Origin: Pontiella desulfatans
Lineage (GTDB): Bacteria > Verrucomicrobiota > Kiritimatiellia > Kiritimatiellales > Pontiellaceae
Assembly (NCBI RefSeq): GCF_900890425.1
Contig: NZ_CAAHFG010000001.1
Location: forward strand, 3,224,001 to 3,288,000
Direction: 5' to 3'
DNA length: 64,000 bases
The stretch's first letter is position 1; each line of letters opens with the position of its first letter. A program made the position numbers and the translations under genes. The notes below the pieces were generated by a model. That model was not told where the DNA came from, ran no database searches, and saw nothing but the letters and a program-made list of their open reading frames with translations. This document shows, piece by piece, positions 1 to 9,096 of the stretch.

Positions 1-345
1 CTTCTGCGCGGAACGGATCATTTTTTCATAAACGACCTCGTTGTTCATCGCGTAGATGTAGGGACGGGCAATGATTCCATTGTCATTGCGGCTTTCGTCG
101 CATTTCTTAACCGCAACGCGGGCGGCTTCCTTGAGGGTCGACTTGCCATAGTCGTAGGCATAGGCAAAGTCGCCGCCCGGATCGATGGCAATGATGAACA
201 CCTTGTTATCGGGTTTTTCAAAATAATCGAGCAATTTAGCCTGCGCTTCCGGGGGGATGCGCGGGATATAGGCCGTGTCGCTGGCACACCCAGCAATCAC
301 GGTCGCGATGGTTACAAAAACAAAAAACTTAGCCAACACCTTCAT
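1..345 (-). CDS. Putative lipoprotein, 3' end cut by window edge
   Basis: The visible 115 codons start at an ATG at 345 with GGAGGC 5 bases upstream. The N-terminus is a lipoprotein signal: a hydrophobic stretch (KFFVFVTIATV) followed by a lipobox ending IAGC, so the mature protein should be anchored by Cys at about residue 19. The rest is soluble and reads like a small domain around GGDFAYAYDYGKSTLKEAA, with a conserved-looking Cys after it. This is loosely like DUF4189-type small secreted domains, but I do not recognise it with confidence. No stop codon is reached before the window ends, so the true length is unknown. Confidence 0.75.
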   Translation of the reverse strand, partial: MKVLAKFFVFVTIATVIAGCASDTAYIPRIPPEAQAKLLDYFEKPDNKVFIIAIDPGGDFAYAYDYGKSTLKEAARVAVKKCDESRNDNGIIARPYIYAMNNEVVYEKMIRSAQK

Positions 346-407
346 GTAATGCCTCCATATCGTAGGTTTCGGACTACAATCTAAGTATTTAACCCCTTTT
401 AGTCAAC

Positions 408-1229
408 CTAGCAAACCAAGGAAAACGCAATATCCTTGAACGGCATTCCGGCGGCATCCCCGGCCACAACCATCCCCCGGACCACCTCCATCGGCAACCC
501 GTTGATTTGCAAAGAAAACCGCGGAGTCGCGCCGTAGCGCCAAACGTCGGACTGCTGGAGATCGACCAACCCGCGAATGCCCGACTGCGGAAATTCATCG
601 TCCAAAAACCGGGGAATTCCGCCATTGCCATAGAAAATGCCGAAGCTTTTTTTCAGCGCATCGGCAACGGACGGGAGATCGAGCCCCAAGTTTGCCACCG
701 ATGCGGGGACGGAGGCAATCGCATGGGTTTGAATGCCCTCCAGCATGGTTCCCAGATAGCGGCCGAGCCGTTCCATATCCGTATTGAGCAGCAATGTTCC
801 GTGGTGCAGCGCCCTCCCCTGGCGAAACGCGAATGCATTTCCCGAAAACTTCAGCCCGTCCACGCTCAGATTGCTCTTGCCCGTCCTCTCGGCCCGGACG
901 CCGAAGGTTTCCAAGGCATGGAAAACCATTTCATAGGCCCGCTCCTCGCGATATTCCTCACGCCCGACGATTACGCAATAGTTCAAGTTGCCCGTATCGT
1001 GATAAACCGTGCCGCCCCCCGAAATGCGCCGCGCCAGCGGAACGCCCTCCTGCTCCATCAGGTCCAGCCGGCATTCGCGCCACGGATTCTGGTTCTTGCC
1101 CATCACCACCGCGCACTCGCTCCTCCAAAGGAACAGCACCGGCCCCTGGTCGTGCACCGTATCCATGAGATATTGTTCGATCGCCAGGTTGCGGTAGACG
1201 TCCAGGCTCTGGGATTCAACTATCAGCAT
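408..1229 (-). CDS. lplA: Lipoate-protein ligase A family protein
   Basis: A 273-residue cytoplasmic enzyme of the biotin/lipoate ligase fold. It is expected to attach lipoate, via lipoyl-AMP, to lipoyl domains of 2-oxoacid dehydrogenases or GcvH. Family motifs seen in order are RRISGGGTVYHDTGNLNY near residues 67-84, the catalytic-lysine segment LKFSGNAF near 126-133, and HHGTLL near 141-146. The length is shorter than E. coli LplA (about 338), so the small C-terminal accessory domain is reduced or absent, as in many bacterial homologues. It is divergent from the adenosine deaminase gene with a 46-base gap, so the two may share a control region. No strong Shine-Dalgarno sequence precedes the ATG. 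An octanoyltransferase role (LipM type) cannot be excluded. Confidence 0.88.
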   Translation of the reverse strand: MLIVESQSLDVYRNLAIEQYLMDTVHDQGPVLFLWRSECAVVMGKNQNPWRECRLDLMEQEGVPLARRISGGGTVYHDTGNLNYCVIVGREEYREERAYEMVFHALETFGVRAERTGKSNLSVDGLKFSGNAFAFRQGRALHHGTLLLNTDMERLGRYLGTMLEGIQTHAIASVPASVANLGLDLPSVADALKKSFGIFYGNGGIPRFLDDEFPQSGIRGLVDLQQSDVWRYGATPRFSLQINGLPMEVVRGMVVAGDAAGMPFKDIAFSLVC

Positions 1230-1275
1230 TTTTTATTTTGTCCGGTTTCTTGTTGGCGGCTAAAGTAGCGCAACA

Positions 1276-2478
1276 ATGTCAAAGATCACTGAACAATTCA
1301 TTCGAAAAATCCCGAAGACCGACCTGCACCTGCATCTCGATGGCTCGTTGCGCCTGCAAAGCCTCATTGAAATGGCGAAGGCCGGGAAGGTTGGACTGCC
1401 CTCCTACGAGGAGGCCGGCCTGAATGAGCTGGTGTTCAAGGAACGCTACGCCAACCTGGGCGAATACCTGGCCGGCTTCGCCTACACCGTCGGCGTGCTG
1501 CAAAACCACGAAAACCTCGAACGCGCCGCGTTCGAGCTGGCCGAGGATTCGCATGCCGAGGGCGTCCGCTACATCGAAGTGCGCTTCGCCCCGCAGCTGC
1601 ACATCACCCACGGCACCGAAATTGGCGACGTCGTCCGGGCCGTCTGCCGGGGACTTGGGAGGGCCAAACAACACCTCAACGCCTCGGTGGCGGAGAACGA
1701 CATGCCGTTCGAGTGCGGCGTCATCCTGTGCGCCATGCGGCGCTTCAACCGCCAGATGTCGCCCTACTACGACCGGCTCATCAACCGCGTCGGCAAAACC
1801 AACATCCGCTACACCTATGCCCGCGCGTCGCTCGGGCTTGCCAAGGAAGCCGTCAAACTACGCGACGAAGGCCTTCCGGTCGTCGGGTTCGATCTGGCCG
1901 GCGAAGAAGCCGGCTATCCCGCCATCCACCACAAGGAAGCCTTTGATTATTCGCACAAACATTTCCTGCGAAAGACCGTGCACGCCGGCGAGGCCTACGG
2001 CCCCGAGTCCATTTTCCAGGCGATTACCGAGTGCTATGCCAACCGCATCGGCCACGGTACGTTCCTGTTTTCCGAGGCGGCCATAAAACTGAAAACGATC
2101 CGGGACAAATCGAAATATATCGGGCAACTGATTGAATACATCGCCAACCAGCGCATCACCATCGAGGTCTGCCCCACCTCAAACCTGCAGACCATCCCGG
2201 AATTTCAAAGCCTGGGCGACCACCCGATCCAACTCATGGTCGACAATGGGCTGTCCGTTAGCGTCAGCACCGACAACCGCCTGGTTTCGCACACCAGCGT
2301 GACCGAAGAGCTGTTGCTTTGCTCGGAACACCTCGACCTGACCAAAAGCCAGTTCCGCGACCTTGTCCTGGCCGGGTTCAAGCGCAGTTTTTTCCCCGGC
2401 CCCTATTCCGACAAGCGCAACTATGTCCGCCGCGCCATCAACCTCTACGACGGCATCGCCAAGCAGCATCTGGGCTGA
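1276..2478 (+). CDS. add: Adenosine deaminase
   Basis: A 400-residue amidohydrolase-superfamily protein, somewhat longer than E. coli Add (about 333). It converts adenosine to inosine in purine salvage. The N-terminal metal motif TDLHLHLDGSL supplies two zinc-ligand histidines (about residues 18 and 20). Further on come HAGEAYGP (zinc His and catalytic Glu region), RIGHGTFLF, and the C-terminal SVSTDNRLVSHTSVTEE with the metal-binding Asp. The form STDNRL is typical of bacterial adenosine deaminases. Relatives acting on adenine or N6-methyladenosine share most motifs, so the exact substrate is inferred. It converges with the 3516-base gene that ends at 2500. Confidence 0.88.
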   Translation: MSKITEQFIRKIPKTDLHLHLDGSLRLQSLIEMAKAGKVGLPSYEEAGLNELVFKERYANLGEYLAGFAYTVGVLQNHENLERAAFELAEDSHAEGVRYIEVRFAPQLHITHGTEIGDVVRAVCRGLGRAKQHLNASVAENDMPFECGVILCAMRRFNRQMSPYYDRLINRVGKTNIRYTYARASLGLAKEAVKLRDEGLPVVGFDLAGEEAGYPAIHHKEAFDYSHKHFLRKTVHAGEAYGPESIFQAITECYANRIGHGTFLFSEAAIKLKTIRDKSKYIGQLIEYIANQRITIEVCPTSNLQTIPEFQSLGDHPIQLMVDNGLSVSVSTDNRLVSHTSVTEELLLCSEHLDLTKSQFRDLVLAGFKRSFFPGPYSDKRNYVRRAINLYDGIAKQHLG

Positions 2479-2499
2479 GCGGGGATTGCCCCGGAAACG

Positions 2500-5400
2500 C
2501 TATTCCTCGATCACCAGGCGGAACCCGACGTTGAACACCCGCTGGTAGGGTTCGTAGGGCAGGCGAAACGATGCCGTTGCCCGGTGCGGGCGATCGCGCC
2601 ACGAGCCGCCACGAACAACCTTGCGGGCATCGGCTGAAAGATCGTTGCGACCGTCGGCATCGCTGTATGGATAGGGTTTGTACGACGAGCGCGTCCATTC
2701 GGCCACGTTGCCGTGCATATCGTGAAGCCCCCACGGGTTCGCCGCAAACTGGGCGGTACCCGACGGCACCATGATGCCGTCGTTGAACGAATCGTCGCGC
2801 GGGACAAAGTCGTTGAGCGGGGTGCGGGCTTTCTCGGCAACCGGCTTGGGATTCACGCCGCGCACGGCCAGCAGGCCGATGCTTTGATCGGCGAGGTTGG
2901 CGTGCTTCTCAAAACCGGCTTCCCCGAAAAAGAACGGCTGGTCGCTTCCGGCGCGCGCCGCCCACTCCCATTGCGCCTCGGTGGGCAGGTTCACCGATGC
3001 CCCGGTTTTTTCGGAGAGCCATTGGGTGAAGGCCATGGCGTCGTTCCAATTCACGCGGACGGCCGGCATCTGCGGCTCGTTGGCCGGATAGCCGGCATAA
3101 ATATGGTCTTTCCATTGCTGGTCGATCACCTGGCTATCGTGCTCCGGCATGAATTCCTGCAGCTGCTCGTTGGTAATCTCGGTGGTCGACATCCAGAAGG
3201 GTTTCTCGATTCCGACCACGGCCTGCGGGAATTCGTCCGGCGCACCCGTCACCGAACCCATCACGAATTTTCCGGCGGGGATTTTCACAAAGGTCAATTC
3301 ATGGCGGCCGAACTTCACGGTCTTTTTCTCGACTTTGGCCGGCTGCTCCAACGGCCAGCCCGCGAGGGTCTGCGCCTTCGGGGTGCGCTGCCTTTCCGGC
3401 TTCACGAACGATGGGCGGATGGGCGACAACGGCGGCATCCACTCGATGTTGTCGTTGATGCCGCTGAATTGCTTCTTGTACTTCATGGTGAGCGCGGCGG
3501 TTTCGAGCGTTTTGTCGCTGCTGTTGACCTCCGTCCAGGTGGCGTGGTACGGCACGTTCAGGTCGACCCAGGTGACCAGCTGGCGCATCGAGGCGTCGTC
3601 CAGCTGCACGCCATAGTGCCCCTTTTCGAGCAGCTGGAAGAGCGGACTGGTCGAGGTGTGGTATTCCATGGGCTCGAGAATGTGCAGATTGCTCTCCGGC
3701 CCCGGGCGGCGCACATAGGGGTGCAGCGCCATGTAGGATTTCCCGAAGTTGGCCTTGGCATTAAACCGTTGCTCGGAGTCGTCCTTGAAATTCGGGCGCT
3801 CCGGCTTCCGTCCATCGTGGCATCCCACGCAGTAGGTATCGAGAATGGGCTGGATCTCGTGTTTGAAGCCAAATCCGTAGGGCATTTTTTCCTGGGTCCA
3901 GGGGGTGATTCTTTGCGGCGCCTTCCGCGTTGCGAGGGCCGGGCGGGAGAGCGGCGCGGCATTGCTGGGCTCATGGCATCCCACACAGGAAACAATTTCG
4001 CCCGGCTGGGCGACCGTCCAGCTTCGCATCACCTGCAACGCCCGCCCCTCTTTGTCGAGCGGCTGGATGGAGATCGGGCGGCTGTGCGGCACCGTTACCA
4101 TAACGGATCCGTCTTCCTCGACCGGAACGGTGCCCAGAACGCGCTTGGTATCCCACCCGCCTTCGATGGCAAGCGCATCGTGCGATCCATTCAGGCGGTA
4201 GGCATAGCCATAGGTGAACAGCCGCAGGGCGGCCACCGAGCCGCGCGGAATGCCTTTCAGCCCGGGGCCCTCGTAAATATCCTGGATGAACAGGGTTCCG
4301 CTGCTGGCGTCGGGGTTCCGTCGATCCGGAATAACCGGCGGCCGCTTGCGCTCCATCACCGGAACCGGTTCAAACATGAATGCATCGCTTGAGCCCAGCT
4401 TGATCAGGTTGTCGAACGTATCCACCAGATACAGCCCCCACTTTTCGTTGGGTTTGAGCTGCCCCGAGACCAGGAAGAAATCCTCGCTCAACGGATACGG
4501 GTGCAAAAAGCGCGGCCATTTCCCGTTCATGTAGTTGTCCACAATCACGGGCTCGACTTTCTGACCGCGCCCGGGAATACGCTGCAACGCGCCATCGGCC
4601 TCGAAATCGCCCTTGTTCTGGTCGAAGATAATCAGTTCGCCGGCACGGGCGGTTCCATGGTGCCCCGACACGATGGCGGCAAACTTGGAGGAATGCCCGG
4701 GGATCTGCTTGGCATAGAACAGGGTATTGGGCCAGTAGGAGTTCGATCCGTAGATCGAGCGGTTGGCGGTTCCGTCCGGATTCATCTCGAGCAGGATGCG
4801 GGTGAAATAGTGCGAGTTATCGGTGTATTCCCAGCGCGAATACATCACCCGTCCGTTTTCCTTCACCCACGGATACCAGTCGTTTTCCTGGTCGAAGGCC
4901 ACCTGGCGCATGCCGGTTCCATTGGCATTGATCTCATAGAGCGTGCCCACATAGTCGGAGCCGCCGACACAAGGGACGGAGTTGAGCGAGGCCGTCGAAC
5001 AAAACAGAATCTTGCCGTTCGGCAGGTAGACCCCGTTGTAGTTGTCGATCTCCGGCATCACCGGCGTAACCTGGCGGCGGGCGGTTCCATCCAGCTTCAT
5101 CTCGTAGACCTGGAAGGTGTTGCTTTCGAGGTCGATGCCGGAATAGAGGAATTTATCCCCGGAAAAATCGAGGCAGATATCCATCAGCCCTTCGCGGGCC
5201 TCCTCCGGGCGGTACAGGGTCTTGATGGATTCATCCTTCAGGCTCAAGAGTTGGAACGCATCGTTGAAATTCGGCTGGCTCTCCTTCCCCCCGCGGCGCA
5301 GCAGCGTGGAATTCCCCTGCCAGTTGGACGGAAACTTGGCGGACTTCGAGCTGCGGAACAGGATCGTATCAAACGAAACCTCGGGATTGTCGATCACCAG

Positions 5401-6015
5401 CGCCTTGTAGCGGAACCGGGCCACCTCTTCCGGCGAAGCGTTTCCGGCCTCCAGCTTGGCGAGCTCCTTCAAATAGCCCTTCGCGTTGTACGATGCATAT
5501 TTCCCGCCCAAAAATTCGATGGCCAGCCGCGCGCTTCCAATCATTTCGGAGGCGGCCGGAAGGGTTGCATCCACCTGGTCCTTGTAAAGCGCAACTTTCT
5601 TGGACCTCCCTTTCCGGGTGTTCTTCTCGACCTCGATCTCCAGCGTATTGATCCCCTTCTTGAGTTTCAGGGAAAAACAGGATCCCGCCTCGGCAATCTC
5701 AATCCCGTTGAGTCGAATGGCATCGACCCCCGAAACGTCGATATCCTGGACGGCGTCCGAGTCGGAGGTCAGCTCCACGATCGCAAAAACGCTGCCCTCC
5801 TCGTTGGAAAACTTCTTGCTCTTGCCGAAAGGCCAATCGCCCAGCTTTTCCCATTGGTCGGGGGCCTTCACCGCGGCCTGGTACGATCCGGCCCAGGTGT
5901 CCACCTTGAGCTCCTTCGAGACATACCAATCGCCCAGTGTGCACTCCACGGCATGGAGCGGGATTGCGGCAACCCACCCCATCATAAAACCCAATATCAA
6001 AGCTGCTTTTTTCAT
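2500..6015 (-). CDS. Secreted HzsA-like beta-propeller protein with CxxCH motifs and C-terminal SUMF1 domain
   Basis: A 1171-residue exported protein (start at 6015, AAGG upstream) with a signal peptide ending near HAVEC. Residues about 250-560 are a TolB-like propeller with repeated YPLSED/DGTAR-type strands. Two CxxCH motifs follow, CVGCHEPSN near residue 676 and CVGCHDGRKP near residue 728, suggesting covalent haem. The layout resembles the hydrazine synthase alpha-subunit-like proteins that are common in PVC genomes and unrelated to hydrazine metabolism. From about residue 900 to the end it is a SUMF1/FGE fold (FVMGS, TEITNEQ, LPTEAQWEWAARAG, MHGNVAEW, VRGGSW, GFRLV). The segment after VRGGSW has no cysteines, so it lacks the catalytic Cys pair of formylglycine-generating enzyme and probably does not mature sulfatases. 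It is the last gene of the operon that begins at 12892. Substrate unknown. Confidence 0.8.
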   Translation of the reverse strand: MKKAALILGFMMGWVAAIPLHAVECTLGDWYVSKELKVDTWAGSYQAAVKAPDQWEKLGDWPFGKSKKFSNEEGSVFAIVELTSDSDAVQDIDVSGVDAIRLNGIEIAEAGSCFSLKLKKGINTLEIEVEKNTRKGRSKKVALYKDQVDATLPAASEMIGSARLAIEFLGGKYASYNAKGYLKELAKLEAGNASPEEVARFRYKALVIDNPEVSFDTILFRSSKSAKFPSNWQGNSTLLRRGGKESQPNFNDAFQLLSLKDESIKTLYRPEEAREGLMDICLDFSGDKFLYSGIDLESNTFQVYEMKLDGTARRQVTPVMPEIDNYNGVYLPNGKILFCSTASLNSVPCVGGSDYVGTLYEINANGTGMRQVAFDQENDWYPWVKENGRVMYSRWEYTDNSHYFTRILLEMNPDGTANRSIYGSNSYWPNTLFYAKQIPGHSSKFAAIVSGHHGTARAGELIIFDQNKGDFEADGALQRIPGRGQKVEPVIVDNYMNGKWPRFLHPYPLSEDFFLVSGQLKPNEKWGLYLVDTFDNLIKLGSSDAFMFEPVPVMERKRPPVIPDRRNPDASSGTLFIQDIYEGPGLKGIPRGSVAALRLFTYGYAYRLNGSHDALAIEGGWDTKRVLGTVPVEEDGSVMVTVPHSRPISIQPLDKEGRALQVMRSWTVAQPGEIVSCVGCHEPSNAAPLSRPALATRKAPQRITPWTQEKMPYGFGFKHEIQPILDTYCVGCHDGRKPERPNFKDDSEQRFNAKANFGKSYMALHPYVRRPGPESNLHILEPMEYHTSTSPLFQLLEKGHYGVQLDDASMRQLVTWVDLNVPYHATWTEVNSSDKTLETAALTMKYKKQFSGINDNIEWMPPLSPIRPSFVKPERQRTPKAQTLAGWPLEQPAKVEKKTVKFGRHELTFVKIPAGKFVMGSVTGAPDEFPQAVVGIEKPFWMSTTEITNEQLQEFMPEHDSQVIDQQWKDHIYAGYPANEPQMPAVRVNWNDAMAFTQWLSEKTGASVNLPTEAQWEWAARAGSDQPFFFGEAGFEKHANLADQSIGLLAVRGVNPKPVAEKARTPLNDFVPRDDSFNDGIMVPSGTAQFAANPWGLHDMHGNVAEWTRSSYKPYPYSDADGRNDLSADARKVVRGGSWRDRPHRATASFRLPYEPYQRVFNVGFRLVIEE

Positions 6016-6026
6016 ATCTTGCCTTT

Positions 6027-7007
6027 TTAGCGGAAAACGGTTCCCTTGAATGCATCTTGCTGGGCATCCAAAACCTGGATCGACCCCATATTATGAGGAG
6101 ACGTTGACGCGGGCACTTTCCAGACAACCTCTTTCGCCTCGTTCACTTCGAATGCCTTTGGTTTTTCGCCCCCGTCCAGGCCGAGCGGTTTTTTTCCATG
6201 CGCGACATTGGAAACCACGGTGTTGCCGTTCGGCAGGCGCTGGAACCCGCAAACCATGCCGACGCTCAGCCCGGCCGCCTTCAGGTCGTCCTCTGCCAGC
6301 GCCCAGACGATGGAATCATCGGGGGCATATTCCGTCAGCACCCGGCCTTCGAGGCCATGCCCTTCGGAAACCAACGTGTTGCCGTTCGCCAGGCGCACCG
6401 CGTGGAACGACCCCGAGGGGAAGGTGCGGAGCAGTTTGCCGCTGGCATCCCACTCGTAGGCATGCCCGCCCGCCAGCTGGCCCGCGCCCTTCATGAGCGT
6501 GCCGAGATAGGTGCCCTGCGGGGTCTTGCGCACCGCGCGGAAGGCGTGGTGGATATCCTTTGGCGCATCGGCCACCTTGACGCGCTTGAGCTCCTTGCCG
6601 CGCCGGTCGATTTCCAGCATCCAGAGCCCGTCCTTGCCGCACTCGCCCAGCAGGAAGCCGCCGTGCGGCAGCGGCTGGCAGGAATGGTTGTCGTGCCCCT
6701 GCGGAACACGGTATTCCCACTGAATGTTTTTTTTCCGATCCAGCCGCACCACGCCGGCAATGCCTTCCTTGCGCCTTGAAAAGCTGTAGACCATCCCGCC
6801 GTCCGGAAGCACCCAGCCATCGCTCAGCTCATCCGGCGAGTCGAGCTGCCAGCGCTTGGTGAAGCCGGCGTCGTAGAGCGCCGGGCCCCCGCTTTTCCAG
6901 CCGCAGACAAAGAAAGGATGGGACACCGGTTCCGCCAAGGTCCCGCCCACCAATAAGAACAAAGCCGTACAAACACCGCTTTTCAACATCCCGCGTCGCA
7001 GGTTCAT
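6027..7007 (-). CDS. Exported PQQ-like beta-propeller protein
   Basis: A 326-residue protein with a short signal peptide (residues about 1-25, ending TLAEP). Blade-like repeats follow: NGNTLVSEGHG, LPNGNTVVSNVAHG, LPHGGFLLGECGKDG, LPDGGMVYSFSR. This XNGNTLVS pattern is typical of PQQ-like or arylsulfotransferase-related propellers found beside sulfatases in PVC bacteria. No catalytic residues are evident, so a binding role is as likely as an enzymatic one. The start at 7007 has GAGGGT just upstream. The stop lies 11 bases before the next operon gene, and the upstream DUF1097 gene ends 51 bases away, so co-transcription is likely. Confidence 0.7.
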   Translation of the reverse strand: MNLRRGMLKSGVCTALFLLVGGTLAEPVSHPFFVCGWKSGGPALYDAGFTKRWQLDSPDELSDGWVLPDGGMVYSFSRRKEGIAGVVRLDRKKNIQWEYRVPQGHDNHSCQPLPHGGFLLGECGKDGLWMLEIDRRGKELKRVKVADAPKDIHHAFRAVRKTPQGTYLGTLMKGAGQLAGGHAYEWDASGKLLRTFPSGSFHAVRLANGNTLVSEGHGLEGRVLTEYAPDDSIVWALAEDDLKAAGLSVGMVCGFQRLPNGNTVVSNVAHGKKPLGLDGGEKPKAFEVNEAKEVVWKVPASTSPHNMGSIQVLDAQQDAFKGTVFR

Positions 7008-7058
7008 ACCCTCACCCCAAGTTGTAGATTTATTGCATTCAACCGGCGAACCGGCGGC

Positions 7059-7583
7059 CTAGCTGGCAGCTTCCGCCTCGGCGACGGGTTCGGAAGCCTT
7101 GGCATACGCCGTACGCAGCGCAACCGTCACATATCCGAACACCTGGCCAATGACGCAGGAAACGAGAATCACCGGAACCGACACGGCATAGTTGCCTTCG
7201 GCAATCGTGTTGTAGCCAAAGAAGCAGGCCGCACCCACAAACCAACCGGGGATGAAATCCAGCGCCGGAACCTTTTCGAACAGGATCACGAGAAACGCAA
7301 TGAGCGAAACGGCGACCGGGAATCCCACCGCCGCGTTGCCTCCAAACGTGCCGGTCAGGAATTTCCCGAGCTCAATGATCCCCACCGAGGCAATCACGCC
7401 CGCCACCCAGCACCCGATGACCTTCAGGCCACCCTTGATGGTGCACCCGTTAAGGAAATAACAGGCCCAGGCGGCGAAACCGACCCACGCGCAAAAGAGC
7501 GCAATCTTGATATCCATGAACTGCATCACTCCCGCGAGCACGGCGATAATGCCTGCGTGCGGTAAAAATTTAATCATCTTCAT
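7059..7583 (-). CDS. DUF1097-family inner membrane protein
   Basis: A 174-residue, very hydrophobic protein with about five predicted membrane helices, starting IKFLPHAGIIAVLAGVMQF and with WVGFAAWACYFLNG, AVSLIAFLVILFEKVP and GWFVGAACFFGYNTIAEG segments. This matches the DUF1097 family (E. coli YcdZ type), whose function is not established. The C-terminus is a short Ala/Glu-rich tail. It lies 10 bases downstream of the sulfatase gene within the operon. A role in moving a small solute for the pathway is a guess from position only. Confidence 0.8.
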   Translation of the reverse strand: MKMIKFLPHAGIIAVLAGVMQFMDIKIALFCAWVGFAAWACYFLNGCTIKGGLKVIGCWVAGVIASVGIIELGKFLTGTFGGNAAVGFPVAVSLIAFLVILFEKVPALDFIPGWFVGAACFFGYNTIAEGNYAVSVPVILVSCVIGQVFGYVTVALRTAYAKASEPVAEAEAAS

Positions 7584-7593
7584 TGAGGCTCCT

Positions 7594-9078
7594 TTAATCC
7601 TGTGGCTGATTCCACAAACGGTACGGGTCGTTCAAACGGCGTTGCTCCGCGAGCAGCAAAGCCTCCATCTCCTTGAGCTTGCCCGCATACTTCGGATCGC
7701 CGGCCAGGTTGACCTGGTTGGCTTTCGGTTTCGCGTTGGCCAGCCCCTTGTGCTCCTTGATAAATTCTTCCGGATTGTCAGCGAGGTTGAACAACTGGGT
7801 CTCGCGCACCTTGCCATCGAGCACATCGTATTTAATCAGTTTCCAGTCGCCCTTTTTCACGCAGCGCATGCCCGGCTTGGTGCCGCCGCAATAGACGCCG
7901 TAGAGCACATCGCGCACCTGTTCCTTTTTCCCTTCCAGCACCGGCTTGAAGCTGATGCCTTCGGTCGCTTCCGGCACATCGACGCCCGCCAGATCGCACA
8001 TCGTGCGCAGCGTGTCGAGCAGGTAGATGTTGCCCTTGGAACGCGAACCGGGCTTGATGCCGGGGCCTTTCACGATGTAGGGCACGCGCCAGGTGTGCTC
8101 GTAAAGGTTTTGCTTGCCCATCAGGCCATGGCGACCGATCGCGATGCCGTGGTCGGCCGTGTAGAAGATATAGGTATTGTCGAGCTCGCCCATCGCCTCA
8201 AGCTTGGCCAGCACCGCGCCAATCTGGATATCGATGTTTTCCGAGCAGGCGAATTCCCGCCCCACTTCGTTGCGGACGGTTGCCTCGTCGCGGTTCATCC
8301 AGACGCCGGAAACCTTTTCCTCGTCGCGCAGGCCGGGATGGCCATGGTGGAACGGATGCGCCGGCAGATAGTTCGAAGGCAGCGCCGGCGCCGGGCGCTC
8401 GGGGTTCAGGACGGGCAGCGAAGCCTTATCCTTATGGTTGGTGGCGCCATATTTCCTGAGCAGCTCCGGCTTTCCGTCGCGGGTGTCGTGCGGATGGGAG
8501 AAGCCATAATAGATCAGGAAGGGGTCTTGATCGTTGGAAGCCGCCCGCTGGTCCAGGTATTCGAGCACCTGCTTCGCATGCCACGCACTGCCGGTTTCGT
8601 CGGTTCCGCCGCGCTTGGTGGAATCGTGCACGACGGTGAACTGGCCATTGGCACCGGCATAGCTGTTTCCTTTTTTGCAGGTGCGCATCGTGTCGTAGCC
8701 CGCCCGGTTGAAGACCGCCGCCATCGTGTAGTCGACCAGATCCTCCGGACATTGGCCGACCCAGCCGCCCCCCTTGGGGCCCTTGCTGTGCGGCAGGTTC
8801 CAGACCGTGCGACCGCTCATGATCATGTGGCGCGAGGGGTTGCAGACCGCGCCCGAGAACGAGCCCATGTGGTGCGCGCCATCGAAGATCATCCCCTCGG
8901 CCGCCAACCGGTCGAGCACCGGTGTGTCCAGCTCCGACTCGGGATTATACATTTTCAGATCGAAGGGAGACTGGTCATCCGCGAGGATAAACAGGATATT
9001 CGGCCGCTTCCCCACAGCCTGGGCGAGCATCGAGCTCGCCGCAACGGCAACCAAAAGTCCATATTTCAAACGCTGCAT
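7594..9078 (-). CDS. Exported sulfatase (S1 type)
   Basis: A 494-residue sulfatase of the alkaline-phosphatase superfamily, predicted to be periplasmic or secreted (signal peptide about residues 1-22, ending LAQAVG). Metal-binding ILADDQSP lies near residues 31-38. The nucleophile motif CNPSR has Cys79, which must be converted to formylglycine for activity. YIFYTADHGIAIGRHGLMGK carries the second metal-binding Asp-His pair and active-site Lys. The C-terminus has the usual LFNLADNPEE. The start at 9078 has AGGGAG at good spacing. It hydrolyses a sulfate ester, probably on a glycan, but the substrate cannot be read from sequence. It is embedded between the aldolase gene (18-base gap) and DUF1097 (10-base gap), tying desulfation to the sugar enzymes of the same operon. 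Confidence 0.92.
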   Translation of the reverse strand: MQRLKYGLLVAVAASSMLAQAVGKRPNILFILADDQSPFDLKMYNPESELDTPVLDRLAAEGMIFDGAHHMGSFSGAVCNPSRHMIMSGRTVWNLPHSKGPKGGGWVGQCPEDLVDYTMAAVFNRAGYDTMRTCKKGNSYAGANGQFTVVHDSTKRGGTDETGSAWHAKQVLEYLDQRAASNDQDPFLIYYGFSHPHDTRDGKPELLRKYGATNHKDKASLPVLNPERPAPALPSNYLPAHPFHHGHPGLRDEEKVSGVWMNRDEATVRNEVGREFACSENIDIQIGAVLAKLEAMGELDNTYIFYTADHGIAIGRHGLMGKQNLYEHTWRVPYIVKGPGIKPGSRSKGNIYLLDTLRTMCDLAGVDVPEATEGISFKPVLEGKKEQVRDVLYGVYCGGTKPGMRCVKKGDWKLIKYDVLDGKVRETQLFNLADNPEEFIKEHKGLANAKPKANQVNLAGDPKYAGKLKEMEALLLAEQRRLNDPYRLWNQPQD

Positions 9079-9096
9079 GGCAGTCTCCCTCTGGTG

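Noticed and set aside
2500-6015. Annotation of the SUMF1 domain as a sulfatase-activating FGE
   Set aside because: No cysteine pair follows the VRGGSW strand, so the catalytic site of known FGE enzymes is absent.
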